Positions 29,452-38,335 are shown, counted from the first letter of the stretch. The stretch is 64,000 bases of DNA from Acidobacteriota bacterium (GCA_013289715.1 JABCZJ010000004.1:62001-126000); one strand, 5' to 3'. Notes: a model not told the origin generated them from the letters alone. Numbers and translations are program-made.

Positions 29452-29847
29452 ATGAAATCGATTACTCGGTTCGCGACAGCCGTGGTGGCAGTTATGTTCG
29501 CGTTCGCCACCCTGTGTCCCGCGCAGGACGTCAAGCCGACTGACCTGGGCAAGGGAGCGGCGTTCAATGGGAAGAAGATCGAGATGAAGGATAAGGGACA
29601 GGTCGCTTACCTTCTGTCTTTCACGGCCGGGAAAGAGTTCGAGGCCACCACGGACGGTCCGAAGAATACCGACGTGCACCTTTTCGTCTACGACTCCTCC
29701 GGCGCGCAAGTCGCTAAGGACGACTCGCCCGGACCGAAGTGTTCGGTTAAGGTCACGCCGGCGGCGGACGGGCAGTACAAGTTCGTCATCACGAACGCCG
29801 GTGGGGCCAACACGGTGAGCTTCAAGGTAAAGGTCGCCAAAGAATGA
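29452..29847 (+). CDS. Small secreted beta-sandwich (pre-peptidase C-terminal-like) protein
   Basis: The 131-residue protein has a signal peptide (MKSITRFATAVVAVMFAFATLCPAQ with cleavage after AQ). The mature part alternates short strands: VAYLLSFTAGKEFEATTDG, DVHLFVYDSSGAQVAKDDSP, and QYKFVITNAGGANTVSFKVKV. The pattern D-x-x-L-x-V-Y-D...DD resembles PPC domains found at the ends of secreted peptidases, here free-standing. Function unknown. GGAGGAA precedes ATG 29452. It shares a promoter motif with the divergent EF-hand operon. Confidence 0.75.
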   Translation: MKSITRFATAVVAVMFAFATLCPAQDVKPTDLGKGAAFNGKKIEMKDKGQVAYLLSFTAGKEFEATTDGPKNTDVHLFVYDSSGAQVAKDDSPGPKCSVKVTPAADGQYKFVITNAGGANTVSFKVKVAKE

Positions 29848-30267
29848 CTCGCCGCTTATCGAAAAGACGCTAGGATTCGCGCCCAATGGCTTGCGGAAAA
29901 GCTGCAGCTATCGTCGTAACGGCGATCCCTAAGCCGAGCTTCCGGGAAAGGCTCTATAAGATTGCCGAAACCACGCCAACTCTCGGAAAACGCGTTTTGA
30001 GGACGCGCTGCGGCTCGTTACAGTCAAATTGGAATGACTAACCCCGACCCTTATTTTTCATGTGCATGGTAAGTCCCGTAAGCGGAAACTGACCTAAGCC
30101 CTAAAGCCAGAGAAGCCAGCTTCGCCCGGAAACGTCGAAGCAGTCTTGCGCGTTCCACACTCCTCTCCGCCTTGCGCCTCTTCCGCGTTCCTCTACTTCG
30201 GTAGTTCGGTTCGGGTCGCCTTCGTCTTAAAAAAAACTACACTCTGCCACCTTGGCGCACTACACTT
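29848..30267. other. Intergenic region before ruvC
   Basis: About 420 bases with no coding frame, repeat or operator that I can identify. The ruvC promoter must lie in its right end. Confidence 0.5.
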
Positions 30268-30279
30268 GTGCGTTCTCAT

Positions 30280-30933
30280 ATGATTCGCCCAGCACCCTTC
30301 ACGACGACTGCGAACTCCGTAAAGAAGATCGCGCGCCTCTGCGTGCTCGGCGTTGACCCCGCCGTCGCCGGCGCCACGGGCTACGGCGTCGTTGAATTCA
30401 TCGGGTCGGCTCCGCGCCTGCTGCGTTTCGGCGCACTGAAGCTTCCCGCGCGCGCCACCTTCGCCGTGCGCCTGCGCGAAATTCACGAATTGATCGCGCA
30501 GCTCGTCGCGGAATTCGCGCCGGATGCCGTCGCCGTGGAATCCGTCTTCACCGCGCTGAACATGCGCACCGCGCTAAAGCTCGCCGAAGTTCGCGGCGTG
30601 GTGCTGCTCGCCGCCGCGCAAGCCTCCATTCCCGCGCACAGCTATTCGCCGCGCGAAGTGAAAGCCAGCATCGCCGGCTACGGCGCCGCATCCAAACAGC
30701 AAATGCAGCAGATGGTAACCTCCGCGCTGGGATTGACCGAATACCCCGAGCCGGCCGACGCTGCCGACGCCCTCGCCGTCGCGCTCTGCCACGCGCACAA
30801 TTTCCGCGCGCGCGAACGCATGCTCGCATCCATCACCGCAATTCCTGCTGGAATCCGCGCGCGCACCGCATCCGGCGCCGCAAAAACCAACCTGCGAAAC
30901 CAAACCCGCGCGGCGCGCATCTCTGTGCTGTGA
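30280..30933 (+). CDS. ruvC: Holliday junction resolvase RuvC
   Basis: RuvC cuts Holliday junctions during recombination, working with RuvAB. The 217-residue protein has the acidic tetrad: Asp in VLGVDPA, Glu in AVAVESVF and the two Asp in ADAADALAVALCH. VFTALNMRTALKLAEVRGV and the YSPREVKASIAGYGAASKQQM helix are also typical. The N-terminus is extended by about 20 residues compared with E. coli RuvC. Starts at GTG 30268 and ATG 30280 are possible; neither has a good ribosome-binding site. The 3' end has a basic tail. ruvA and ruvB are not in the window. Confidence 0.93.
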   Translation: MIRPAPFTTTANSVKKIARLCVLGVDPAVAGATGYGVVEFIGSAPRLLRFGALKLPARATFAVRLREIHELIAQLVAEFAPDAVAVESVFTALNMRTALKLAEVRGVVLLAAAQASIPAHSYSPREVKASIAGYGAASKQQMQQMVTSALGLTEYPEPADAADALAVALCHAHNFRARERMLASITAIPAGIRARTASGAAKTNLRNQTRAARISVL

Positions 30934-31688
30934 TGCGGGAATTCATGATTCGCTGCGCGCAGCGCCACGGTACGAGCGCATTCGCTCGCACCTCGCTGGT
31001 TCTTTTCGCGCTCGCTGTTTTCGCCGCGGAAGCATCCGCCGCGCTGCCAGCCCGAGCGCTCCGTTCGACTCTGCCAAATAGCGCTTTCGACGGTCCAGGC
31101 GCTCCTGCAGAGAACGCCGCTGCACAAATCACCTTCCGCAAGGTCTTCAAGACCAGCTACCCCGAGTTCGTCGAAATCAAAATCAATCAAACCGGTTCCG
31201 GCACCTACGATATCCGCCAGCTCGATGAAGACGCCAATCCGCAGCCATTCGAAGTCAGCGCTCCCCTCGCGCAACGCATTTTCGCCCTCGCAGCCAAACT
31301 GAATAATTTTCAGAATGTGGATTTGGAAGTTCACCGCCGCCTCGCCAACCTTGGCGCGAAAACCCTGCTCTACGAAAAAGGCGCGGAAAAGCACGAAACC
31401 GATTTCAACTACACGCTCGACGACACCGCGACGCAGCTCGTCAACCTCTTCGAAGGCCTCGCCCGCCAAACTACGGACCTCTCCGACCTGGTTCGCACCA
31501 TGCGCTACGACCACCTCGGCGTTAACGACGTGATGCAACAAATCGAACGCGACTACAACAACAAGCTGCTCCCCGAGCCCGAACGCCTGCTCCCCACCCT
31601 CGACCAGCTAGCCGCCGACGAAAAATTCATAGACATCGCCCGCACCCGCGCCCGCAATCTCGCCACCCGCATCCGCTCCACGCACTAA
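30933..31688 (+). CDS. Secreted protein of unknown function
   Basis: The 251-residue protein begins at ATG 30933, overlapping the ruvC stop (TGATG), so it is co-transcribed with ruvC. A signal peptide (SLVLFALAVFAAEASA) is followed by a beta-rich region. Segments such as FVEIKINQTGSGTYDIRQLDED and KTLLYEKGAEKHETDFNYTLDDTA suggest a periplasmic fold. The C-terminal third is helical (LLPTLDQLAADEKFIDIARTRAR). No catalytic motif or named family was recognised. The link to ruvC seems positional only. Confidence 0.72.
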   Translation: MREFMIRCAQRHGTSAFARTSLVLFALAVFAAEASAALPARALRSTLPNSAFDGPGAPAENAAAQITFRKVFKTSYPEFVEIKINQTGSGTYDIRQLDEDANPQPFEVSAPLAQRIFALAAKLNNFQNVDLEVHRRLANLGAKTLLYEKGAEKHETDFNYTLDDTATQLVNLFEGLARQTTDLSDLVRTMRYDHLGVNDVMQQIERDYNNKLLPEPERLLPTLDQLAADEKFIDIARTRARNLATRIRSTH

Positions 31689-31721
31689 GCGGAAAAAATG
31701 AGCGCCGCCCAAGTTTTTGGC

Positions 31722-31754
31722 TTTGTAGCGGCCGGTTCAGCTTCATCGAACCGG
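31722..31754 (+). repeat. Dispersed GTAG-hairpin repeat
   Basis: TTTGTAGCGG leads into the perfect stem CCGGTTC/GAACCGG with a nine-base loop. It shares the GTAGCGGC lead and TTCAG core with the elements at 31803, 36188 and 36243, and is related to the one at 47887. Confidence 0.6.
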
Positions 31755-31802
31755 GGAGGCGTCGCATCTGGTTTTGTAGTTGTTTTGCTGTTGTCGTGGA
31801 GT

Positions 31803-31830
31803 TTGTAGCGGCCAGCTTCAGCTGTGCGCC
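31803..31830 (+). repeat. Dispersed GTAG-hairpin repeat
   Basis: TTTGTAGCGGCCAGCTTCAG continues to TGTGCGCC; the stem is CAGCT/AGCTG closed by GGC/GCC. It is the second copy of the element 80 bases upstream, in the same orientation. Confidence 0.55.
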
Positions 31831-32016
31831 TTTTACGTTGCCGTTGATTTTGCCCTTGGGTGCCCATCCTTCGCGCCTTTTTCACCAAAACTGTTCAGCC
31901 GCTGCGGCTCAGATTTTCCGGTTGCGACACCACCCTGACGCCCGCTGGGCCGTTGCCACTCGTCTGTGCCAACCGCCCTATCCGTAGATCGCTGAAAATC
32001 TGTCCCATCGTACAAC

Positions 32017-32045
32017 TTGACACATCTTATAACTCCGTCTACTCT
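32017..32045 (+). promoter_or_regulatory. Possible sigma-70-type promoter of the S53 protease gene
   Basis: A perfect -35 hexamer TTGACA (32017-32022), a 17-base spacer and TACTCT as -10 (32040-32045) lie 48 bases before ATG 32094. The -10 matches four of six consensus bases. Confidence 0.35.
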
Positions 32046-32093
32046 CCATGCCGTCCTCGCCGTCCCAAAATGGGAACCTAGGTGACCGAAACC

Positions 32094-35000
32094 ATGCGAC
32101 CCCAGCCCGCAAGTTTCATCCGTATTATTCTGCTTTTTGCTTTCCTTTCGCTGCTGCTTCCGCTACGCACCTTCGCCCAAGCCGCCCCCGTGCCGTCGCG
32201 CATCACCCAGGCCCTGGACGAATCCAACCTCACGATCCTGAAGGGCAACACCTATTACCTGGCACGCGCCGAATACGATCGCGGCGCAGCTCCCGCGAGC
32301 CTGCCCATGAATCGTATGCTCCTGGTGCTCCAACGCAGTCCCAGCCAGGAAGCCGCGCTCGAGGAATTGCTCGACCAGCAGCAGGACCACGCCTCGCCGA
32401 ACTACCACCAGTGGCTCACGCCCCTGCAATTCGGCCAGCAGTTCGGCCCTTCCGACCAAGACATTCAGACCATCACTTCCTGGCTGCAATCCCACGGATT
32501 CCAGGTCGCCCCAATTTCAAACGGCCGCACCATCGTCGAATTCTCCGGCACCGCCAGCCAAGTCCAGGAAGCATTCCACACCACGATCCACAAATACTCT
32601 GTCCCCAACGCAACACGAGCACTCGAAGACCACTGGGCCAACTCCACCGACCCCTCGATTCCCACCGCGCTCGCGCCCGTCGTCGCCGGAATTAACACGC
32701 TTCACAATTTTCCGCGCAGAGCCATGCACGTTGTAAGGGGCGCGTACACGAAGAATACGGAGACCGGGATCGTCAGGCCCCTTGGCCCCGGCAATCCTGC
32801 CACGCCCTCGTGGACCACCAGCTGCGACCAGGGTCAGGCCACCTGTTTTTTCCTCGGGCCGTATGACTTCGCCGCGATTTACAACGTTGCGGGTCTCTGG
32901 AACCGGTCCCCGGCCATTGACGGTACCGGCCAGACCATCGCGGTAATCGGCGAATCCGACGTGGATTTTAAGGATATCGAGGGCTTCCAGAATATGTTCG
33001 GCCTGCCGATCAAGGATCCAGTCCTGGTCCATGACGGTCCCGATCCCGGCGTCGTGCCCGGCGATGAAACCGAATCCGACCTCGACCTCGAGTGGTCCGG
33101 CTCGGTCGCCAAAGGCGCTACCATTGATTTCGTGATCGCCGCTACTACCAACACCACGCTCGGCGTTGATCTCGCCGCCCAACACGCTGTTGACCACAAC
33201 GTCGCGCCCATCATCAGCGAAAGTTACGGCATCTGCGAGCTAGGTGTCGGCACCACCGGAAATCAATTTTACAGCGCCATGTGGCAACAGGCTGCCGCGC
33301 AGGGAATCACAGTCTTGATCGCCGCGGGCGATAGCGGCTCGGCTGGCTGTGATAGCCAGGATAGTCAATCTCCCGCACCGGCTGAATTCGGTTTGCAGGT
33401 CAGCGGTTTTGCTTCCACCCCATACAACGTCGCCGTCGGCGGCACCGATTTCAACGACCTCGCCAGTCCATCCACCTACTGGAACGCGACCAACGCCGCC
33501 ACCACACAGGCGTCCGCCAAGGGCTACATTCCTGAAATCCCGTGGGACGACTCCTGCACCAGCGTTGCTATATCTTTCTTCGGCTTCAGCACCAACCCCT
33601 TCACCAACTGCAATAATTCGCAACTACTCAGCTTTGCCGTCATTACAGTCGGCGGCAGCGGTGGAAAGAGTGCTTGCACGGTCAATGACGGCAAAGACCC
33701 CTCGAGTTGTTCGGGCGGTTACGCCAAGCCTTCCTGGCAGGCTGGCAAAGGTGTACCCAGCGATGGCAAGCGAGACATACCCGACGTGGCTCTCTTCGCC
33801 AGCGCTGGTTCTATTTCCCTCAGCGCTTACATCATTTGCGAAGCCGATCAGACCGAAGGATCTTACTGCAGCGCACAGAACCCCGATTTCCTCTCCGTCG
33901 GCGGCACTTCCGCTTCCACTCCCAGTTTCGCCGGCATTATGGCCATGGTTGTTCAGAAAACCGCTTCGCGCCAGGGCAACGCCAACTACATCCTTTATCA
34001 GCTCGCCGCACAAGCCGGAGCGAGCTGCGCTACGTCGGGCACTCCCGCAAGCACTTGCATTTTTTACGACATCACCACCGGCACCAACGCCATGCCCTGC
34101 GACGACACCGTGCCCGTGCCGGTCAATTGCGGCCCCGCTGGCGCCGAAGGGTTCGGCATTTTGACGGGCTACAACTCGACGGCCGGCTATGACCTGACCA
34201 CCGGCCTCGGCTCGGTCAACGCTGCAAATCTCGTCAACAATTGGAGCACTGTCACTTCGACGCTGAAGCCCAGCGCAACAATTTTGTCACTGAATCCGAC
34301 TTCGTCAATCCCGCACGGCTCCTCGGTCACGGTACAGATCAACGTGACACCCACTGCTCCCGCCACCGGCACGGCTACGGGGGATGTCGCGCTTCTTTCA
34401 ACTACCTCCGCTACCCCGCCCGTCGTTGCAGGCGTCACGGATTTTGCGCTAGCCAGCGGCTCCGTGAATTCCACAACGACCGTGCTGCCGGGCGGCAGCT
34501 ACAGCGTCACCGCGCACTATCCCGGCGACGGTACCTTCGCCGCCAGCGACTCCGCGCCCGTGCCCGTAACGGTCACGCCAGAAGGGAGCAAAGTCGCAGT
34601 TTCGTTCCTTACACAGAATGCTCAGGGCTTCCCGCTTCCGTTCAGCTCAGGGCCATACGGCTCTACGGTCTATCTCCGCGCCGATGTAACTGGTAATTCG
34701 GGTAACGGTGTTCCGACCGGCACCATAACCTTCCTGGACAGCGGAAACGCGATAACCGGAATTCCCGCCCTCACCTTGAATAGCCAGGGCAACGTCCTTC
34801 CCACGAATCCGACGCTGTTCACGGCCGGAACTCATTCCATCACTGCGTCCTACAGCGGCGATCCCAGCTTCAACGCCAGCATCTCGCCCGTCGACACCTT
34901 CAGCATCACCCAGGCCACCACGGGCGCACAAATTCCCATTGTTGTCTCCCCCGTAGCTCTCGGACAATCGGTGAGCATCACGGGCCTTGTAAATGTCCCG

Positions 35001-36050
35001 AGTTGTGGTAACCCTCCCACCGGCACGATCACCTTTTTCAATGGGTCAACGCAGGTTGGCTCTCCCCAAACCATCACAGTTAGCAGTCCCGAGACCTGTT
35101 ATTTTCAGGCTACCGCATCCAGTACTACCAGTGCCCTGACGCTAGGCGCGAATTCGATAACTGAGAAGTATAGTGGCGACATTAATTATACTGCATCGGT
35201 TTCCCTACCGGCGATTGTGGATGCGCAGCTTCCGACGACTACCACCATCAGCTCGTCCGCAGCGACGATCCAGCAGGGACAAAACATTACTTTTTCAGCC
35301 AAAGTTACACCCAATCAAGCCGGCGGCCCCGGCCCAACCGGCTCGGTCCAGTTTATTGGACTCGGCGCGTCCGAAACCGCACCGTTAGTCAATGGTCAAG
35401 CGCAAGTTACCACTAACATGCTACTCGCCGGCACCGATGTCGAGACAGCGATTTACTCGGGCGATGCGAACTATGGCACCTCAGGCATGCAAGTCTCCGT
35501 GCAAGTTACTCCCGGTCCGGACTTCAGTTTCTCCTTCGCGCCCGCCACGCTGAACGTCAGCGCTCCCGGCGCAACCGCGACCACGGTTGTGACGGTAAAT
35601 GCGTTGAACGGGTTCACGGCATCTGTCAATTTCGCAGGCTGCTCGAATCTTCCCGCCGAAACCACTTGCAGCTTCAACCCGGCTACGGTCGCCGCAGGAG
35701 CCACCACCACATTGACAATTTCGACCACCGCTCCCAGCTCGCTTGCTCCGGTAAGCCGACGTGTTGATTTCGGTGAATGGCGCACCGCGGCTGGAGCGAT
35801 TCGCCTGGTCTTCTTGTGCGTGGCGTTTTTTGTGCTAGCCAATCAAGCGCGACGACGTCGCTGGAACATGGTCGGCATGGCGCTGGTGTTTGCACTATTG
35901 ATCACAAACGCGGCGTGCGGAGGTGGCGGAGGCGGCGGCACGACGCCGACCAACCCGGGCACGCCGCTGGTTCGAAACCAGACCATCACCGTGATTGCCA
36001 ACAGCGGAAACACCACGCACACTTCCACGTTCACACTTAACGTCAACTAG
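32094..36050 (+). CDS. Secreted S53 family protease (pro-kumamolisin) with Ig-like repeats
   Basis: The 1318-residue protein has a signal peptide (FIRIILLFAFLSLLLPL). The pro-kumamolisin activation domain (about 40-210) includes NYHQWLTPLQFGQQFGPS, and the sedolisin catalytic domain spans about 250-700. The catalytic Glu and Asp are in ETESDLDLEW (E-x3-D) and the Ser is in VGGTSASTPSFAG. Three or four bacterial Ig-like repeats follow, each with a YSGDxxY/F-type end (HYPGDGTF, SYSGDPSF, KYSGDINY, IYSGDANY). Near the C-terminus come a transmembrane helix (LVFLCVAFFVLANQ), a second helix ending in ACGGGGGGG, and a short beta tail. GTG 32082 is an alternative start. It likely degrades extracellular protein at acidic pH. 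Confidence 0.92.
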   Translation: MRPQPASFIRIILLFAFLSLLLPLRTFAQAAPVPSRITQALDESNLTILKGNTYYLARAEYDRGAAPASLPMNRMLLVLQRSPSQEAALEELLDQQQDHASPNYHQWLTPLQFGQQFGPSDQDIQTITSWLQSHGFQVAPISNGRTIVEFSGTASQVQEAFHTTIHKYSVPNATRALEDHWANSTDPSIPTALAPVVAGINTLHNFPRRAMHVVRGAYTKNTETGIVRPLGPGNPATPSWTTSCDQGQATCFFLGPYDFAAIYNVAGLWNRSPAIDGTGQTIAVIGESDVDFKDIEGFQNMFGLPIKDPVLVHDGPDPGVVPGDETESDLDLEWSGSVAKGATIDFVIAATTNTTLGVDLAAQHAVDHNVAPIISESYGICELGVGTTGNQFYSAMWQQAAAQGITVLIAAGDSGSAGCDSQDSQSPAPAEFGLQVSGFASTPYNVAVGGTDFNDLASPSTYWNATNAATTQASAKGYIPEIPWDDSCTSVAISFFGFSTNPFTNCNNSQLLSFAVITVGGSGGKSACTVNDGKDPSSCSGGYAKPSWQAGKGVPSDGKRDIPDVALFASAGSISLSAYIICEADQTEGSYCSAQNPDFLSVGGTSASTPSFAGIMAMVVQKTASRQGNANYILYQLAAQAGASCATSGTPASTCIFYDITTGTNAMPCDDTVPVPVNCGPAGAEGFGILTGYNSTAGYDLTTGLGSVNAANLVNNWSTVTSTLKPSATILSLNPTSSIPHGSSVTVQINVTPTAPATGTATGDVALLSTTSATPPVVAGVTDFALASGSVNSTTTVLPGGSYSVTAHYPGDGTFAASDSAPVPVTVTPEGSKVAVSFLTQNAQGFPLPFSSGPYGSTVYLRADVTGNSGNGVPTGTITFLDSGNAITGIPALTLNSQGNVLPTNPTLFTAGTHSITASYSGDPSFNASISPVDTFSITQATTGAQIPIVVSPVALGQSVSITGLVNVPSCGNPPTGTITFFNGSTQVGSPQTITVSSPETCYFQATASSTTSALTLGANSITEKYSGDINYTASVSLPAIVDAQLPTTTTISSSAATIQQGQNITFSAKVTPNQAGGPGPTGSVQFIGLGASETAPLVNGQAQVTTNMLLAGTDVETAIYSGDANYGTSGMQVSVQVTPGPDFSFSFAPATLNVSAPGATATTVVTVNALNGFTASVNFAGCSNLPAETTCSFNPATVAAGATTTLTISTTAPSSLAPVSRRVDFGEWRTAAGAIRLVFLCVAFFVLANQARRRRWNMVGMALVFALLITNAACGGGGGGGTTPTNPGTPLVRNQTITVIANSGNTTHTSTFTLNVN

Positions 36051-36139
36051 CGCTGATCAGCACGGCGTACGCTTAATTTATGTCGGGTGCGCTTTTCTAG
36101 CGCCCATCCCGCCCTCGTGGCGCGCGCGTCGTTGACTTG

Positions 36140-36181
36140 GCCGTTGCTGTTGCCTTTGCTGTTACCTTTGAATTAGCCGTT
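36140..36181 (+). repeat. GCYKTT hexamer tract
   Basis: Seven consecutive degenerate hexamers (GCCGTT, GCTGTT, GCCTTT, GCTGTT, ACCTTT, GAATTA, GCCGTT) run directly into a GTAGCGGC hairpin. A weaker version (ACGTTGCCGTTGATTTTGCC) follows the hairpin at 31803. Noncoding. Confidence 0.55.
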
Positions 36182-36187
36182 GTAGCG

Positions 36188-36215
36188 GCCGCCTGCTTTT
36201 TGTTTTTAGGCGGGC
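36188..36215 (+). repeat. Dispersed GTAG-hairpin repeat
   Basis: GTAGCG precedes a stem GCCGCCT/AGGCGGGC (one unpaired G) around a T-rich loop of 13 bases. Confidence 0.5.
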
Positions 36216-36242
36216 GTCTTTGACTTATCTCTCAAATTCGTA

Positions 36243-36262
36243 GCGGCGCGCTTCAGTGCGCC
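36243..36262 (+). repeat. Dispersed GTAG-hairpin repeat
   Basis: CGTAGC leads into the stem GGCGCGC/GTGCGCC (one G-T pair) with a TTCA loop; same family as the elements at 31722 and 31803. Confidence 0.5.
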
Positions 36263-36332
36263 ATCGGTGTGGCGCCAACAACCCACCGCGGTCCCGCCTT
36301 GCGCGAACACCGCGACAAAAACTCGCCGCCCC

Positions 36333-37142
36333 TCATCGAACGATCAACCCTGCATACCCAACCACTTCGTCGCGCTCACCGGTAACATCGCCCGAAGTCG
36401 CATAACGCACCAGCTCTGCGCTCTCCGCGCCCAGGTCCCGCATCGCCACCAACATCGCCGTCGTAGCCGCGTAACCGCACATCGTGATCCCTTCACCGCG
36501 CACCGTGTCGAACAGCCCGCGCGGATCAACCGCCAGAATCCGCTCAATCGCTCGCGCGTCCTTCACGCGCGTGAATGCGTCGCTTTCATAATGATTCATG
36601 TCCGTGCTGGCAATCACCAACACGCGCTCGCTCTGCGCCGCCACCACCTTCGCCACCGCGTGCCCCAGTTCCTCCAGCAACGGATAACGATCCGCCCCCA
36701 GCACCACCGGAACAAATCGAAGATCCGGCGCGAGCCGCTGCAGAAACGGAATCTGCACTTCCAGCGAATGTTCGCGCTCGTGCGCCACCGCGTCTTCGCG
36801 CAAACGCGGGCACGCCTGCATCAGCTCTGCAGCCAGTTCCGCATCAATCGCTGCATCTCCCAACGGCGTCCGCCAGCTTCCCTGCGACAAAATTGCCATC
36901 GCCTCGCCGCGCGGATAATGCCGCGGCCCCAGCAAAATGCAGCGCGCAGGAATTTCTAGCGAAAAATAAACCGCCCCCGCGACATGCCCCGAATACATGT
37001 AGCCCGCATGAGGCACGACGCACCCGCGCGCCGCGATTTTCCCCGCGCCCGGCGTCGCGGGCAAGAATTCAGCAATCTGCCGCGCAAGTTCCTTCGGCTC
37101 GGATGGGTAGAAGCGGCCAGCAACAGCAGGAGGGCGAATCAT
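36333..37142 (-). CDS. amrB: MEMO1-family protein (AmmeMemoRadiSam system protein B)
   Basis: The 269-residue protein is a full MEMO-family member. It starts IRPPAVAGRFYPSEPKELA and has VVPHAGYMYSGHVAGAVY, ILLGPRHYPRG, AHEREHSLEVQIPFLQ, IASTDMNHYES and ITMCGYAATTAML. The conserved metal-binding histidines (PHAGY, EHSLEVQ, DMNH) and the Cys of MCGY are present, as in the dioxygenase-like LigB fold. In many genomes MEMO is beside an AMMECR1 protein and a radical-SAM protein; neither is here. The biochemical role is unresolved. ATG 37142 lacks a strong ribosome-binding site. Confidence 0.92.
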   Translation of the reverse strand: MIRPPAVAGRFYPSEPKELARQIAEFLPATPGAGKIAARGCVVPHAGYMYSGHVAGAVYFSLEIPARCILLGPRHYPRGEAMAILSQGSWRTPLGDAAIDAELAAELMQACPRLREDAVAHEREHSLEVQIPFLQRLAPDLRFVPVVLGADRYPLLEELGHAVAKVVAAQSERVLVIASTDMNHYESDAFTRVKDARAIERILAVDPRGLFDTVRGEGITMCGYAATTAMLVAMRDLGAESAELVRYATSGDVTGERDEVVGYAGLIVR

Positions 37143-37255
37143 TTCGTGGAGCCGACCGAGTCCTGAGAGCCTGCCTGCGGCAGGATCGAAGGGCGTCTCG
37201 CCAGCTCTTATCTCGCGCGTGACTCCGACAAAAATCTACAACGCCATACGAGGAA

Positions 37256-37648
37256 TCAAATCGGTTTGGAAGGCCTGCCCTTAATGTTGAGCGCTTCGCT
37301 GCTGCCCGGTATCCACAAAATCTTCACGTGGTCACCGCTCTGATATCCGCCTTCATTCTGCACCTGCTCGATTTTATCTTTAGCTCTATCGGCGAACGTG
37401 AAGGTATGGATCGCCATCTCATTGCCCACTTCCCGCACGATCAGCGTGTTCCGGTCGGCGTGGATCACTTCCGCTCTCAGCCACACAGCCTTCGCGGGCC
37501 TCTGTTTCACCACAATTGGCGCGCTGGGCTCGGTGGAAATCGGCGTCCGCGCCGGCTCGATCAGTTGCGCGCGCGCCGGTGGGGCGGCAATCACCAGCAT
37601 CACAGCGGCGCAGCAGAATGCGCCAGCGATAGAATTAAAGTTCTTCAT
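37256..37648 (-). CDS. Small secreted protein of unknown function
   Basis: The 130-residue protein has a signal peptide (IAGAFCCAAVMLVIAAPPARA, cleavage near ARAQ) and a proline-rich linker. A compact beta domain follows (VWLRAEVIHADRNTLIVREV, AIHTFTFADRAKDKIEQVQ, GDHVKILWIPGSSEALNIKG). It resembles the small OB/SH3-like 'DUF5666-type' periplasmic domains, but I cannot name it. Its ATG overlaps the end of the upstream gene by 14 bases, so the two are co-translated. Confidence 0.68.
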   Translation of the reverse strand: MKNFNSIAGAFCCAAVMLVIAAPPARAQLIEPARTPISTEPSAPIVVKQRPAKAVWLRAEVIHADRNTLIVREVGNEMAIHTFTFADRAKDKIEQVQNEGGYQSGDHVKILWIPGSSEALNIKGRPSKPI

Positions 37649-37979
37649 CGAATGATATCTTCAACGACTTCAGAAATTTTATGTCTTGCGCGGTAATCTC
37701 CACCCGCGGCTCGATCGCTTCTTCGTCCATGATTTCATCATCCACGCGAATGTGCAGCGATTCCAGGAAACGCCGGTCCTGCGTGGTCATCTTTGCATCC
37801 TGCGCCGAACGCCGCGCCAGCCCGATCGTCGCGTCCAGCTTCAGCACAATATCGAAGCCCGCCGAACGCACCCCCGAAATCGCTTCCGCGATCCGGTTGG
37901 AGTCCGACACCGTATCATTAATGGCGTGTCCCAGCTCTCGCAGCAACTGCTTCATGCGGTCGTCGAGTTGCAAGGGCAT
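37635..37979 (-). CDS. Small helical cytoplasmic protein of unknown function
   Basis: The protein is about 114 residues. It is strongly helical (LRELGHAINDTVSDSNRIAEAISGV, then IVLKLDATIGL). The C-terminal half holds two related segments: TTQDRRFLESLHIRVDDE and TAQDIKFLKSLKISFDEE. This internal duplication may be two copies of one short motif. AGGAGG is only two bases before ATG 37979, so initiation may instead be at the TTG eight bases beyond it (37970); the start is uncertain. It overlaps the following secreted-protein gene by 14 bases. No family recognised. Confidence 0.65.
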   Translation of the reverse strand: MPLQLDDRMKQLLRELGHAINDTVSDSNRIAEAISGVRSAGFDIVLKLDATIGLARRSAQDAKMTTQDRRFLESLHIRVDDEIMDEEAIEPRVEITAQDIKFLKSLKISFDEEL

Positions 37980-38148
37980 CACCTCCTGTTAAAGCACCCT
38001 TCTATCCCAATTCTAGGTCCGCCGCCAGCACGAAACAAGGCCCAGGTGCTGAAAGTGAACTCCACAAGTTAACCTTACGCCCGCCCCTCGGTCCGTCGGC
38101 CCCTCTGTTCCTCCGTGCGTCGGTACGCCGTCCGAGCAAGCGACGCCG

Positions 38149-38182
38149 TTATCCTGAGGAGCGCAGCGACGAAAGATCTCTC
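38149..38182. repeat. Short dispersed repeat (TCCTGAGGAGCGCAGCGACG type)
   Basis: ATCCTGAGGAGCGCAGCGAC continues to GAAAGATCTC, a form familiar as a scattered intergenic element in many bacterial genomes. A divergent relative (GTCATTCCGAACGGAG...GGGATCTGCTTTT) starts at 38257. Assignment by memory of the motif. Confidence 0.45.
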
Positions 38183-38256
38183 TTCGCTGTTGCCTGCTCC
38201 GCGGGGCCGCCACCCATGAGACAGCTTTGGCACTCCCGCGCACGAAAACATCGCGT

Positions 38257-38335
38257 GTCATTCCGAACGGAGTCCCGCGTTTTTTTTCTCGCCGCAGTTT
38301 GGCGGACGCGGGACGCAGAGAGGGATCTGCTTTTC
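38257..38335. repeat. Repeat with internal hairpin GTCCCGCG/CGCGGGAC
   Basis: Within a GTCATTCCGAACGGAG...GAGGGATCTGC element, GTCCCGCG pairs exactly with CGCGGGAC, and GCCGC/GGCGG can pair inside. A run of eight T follows the first arm. The whole stretch 37983-38452 is otherwise without a recognisable gene. Confidence 0.45.
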
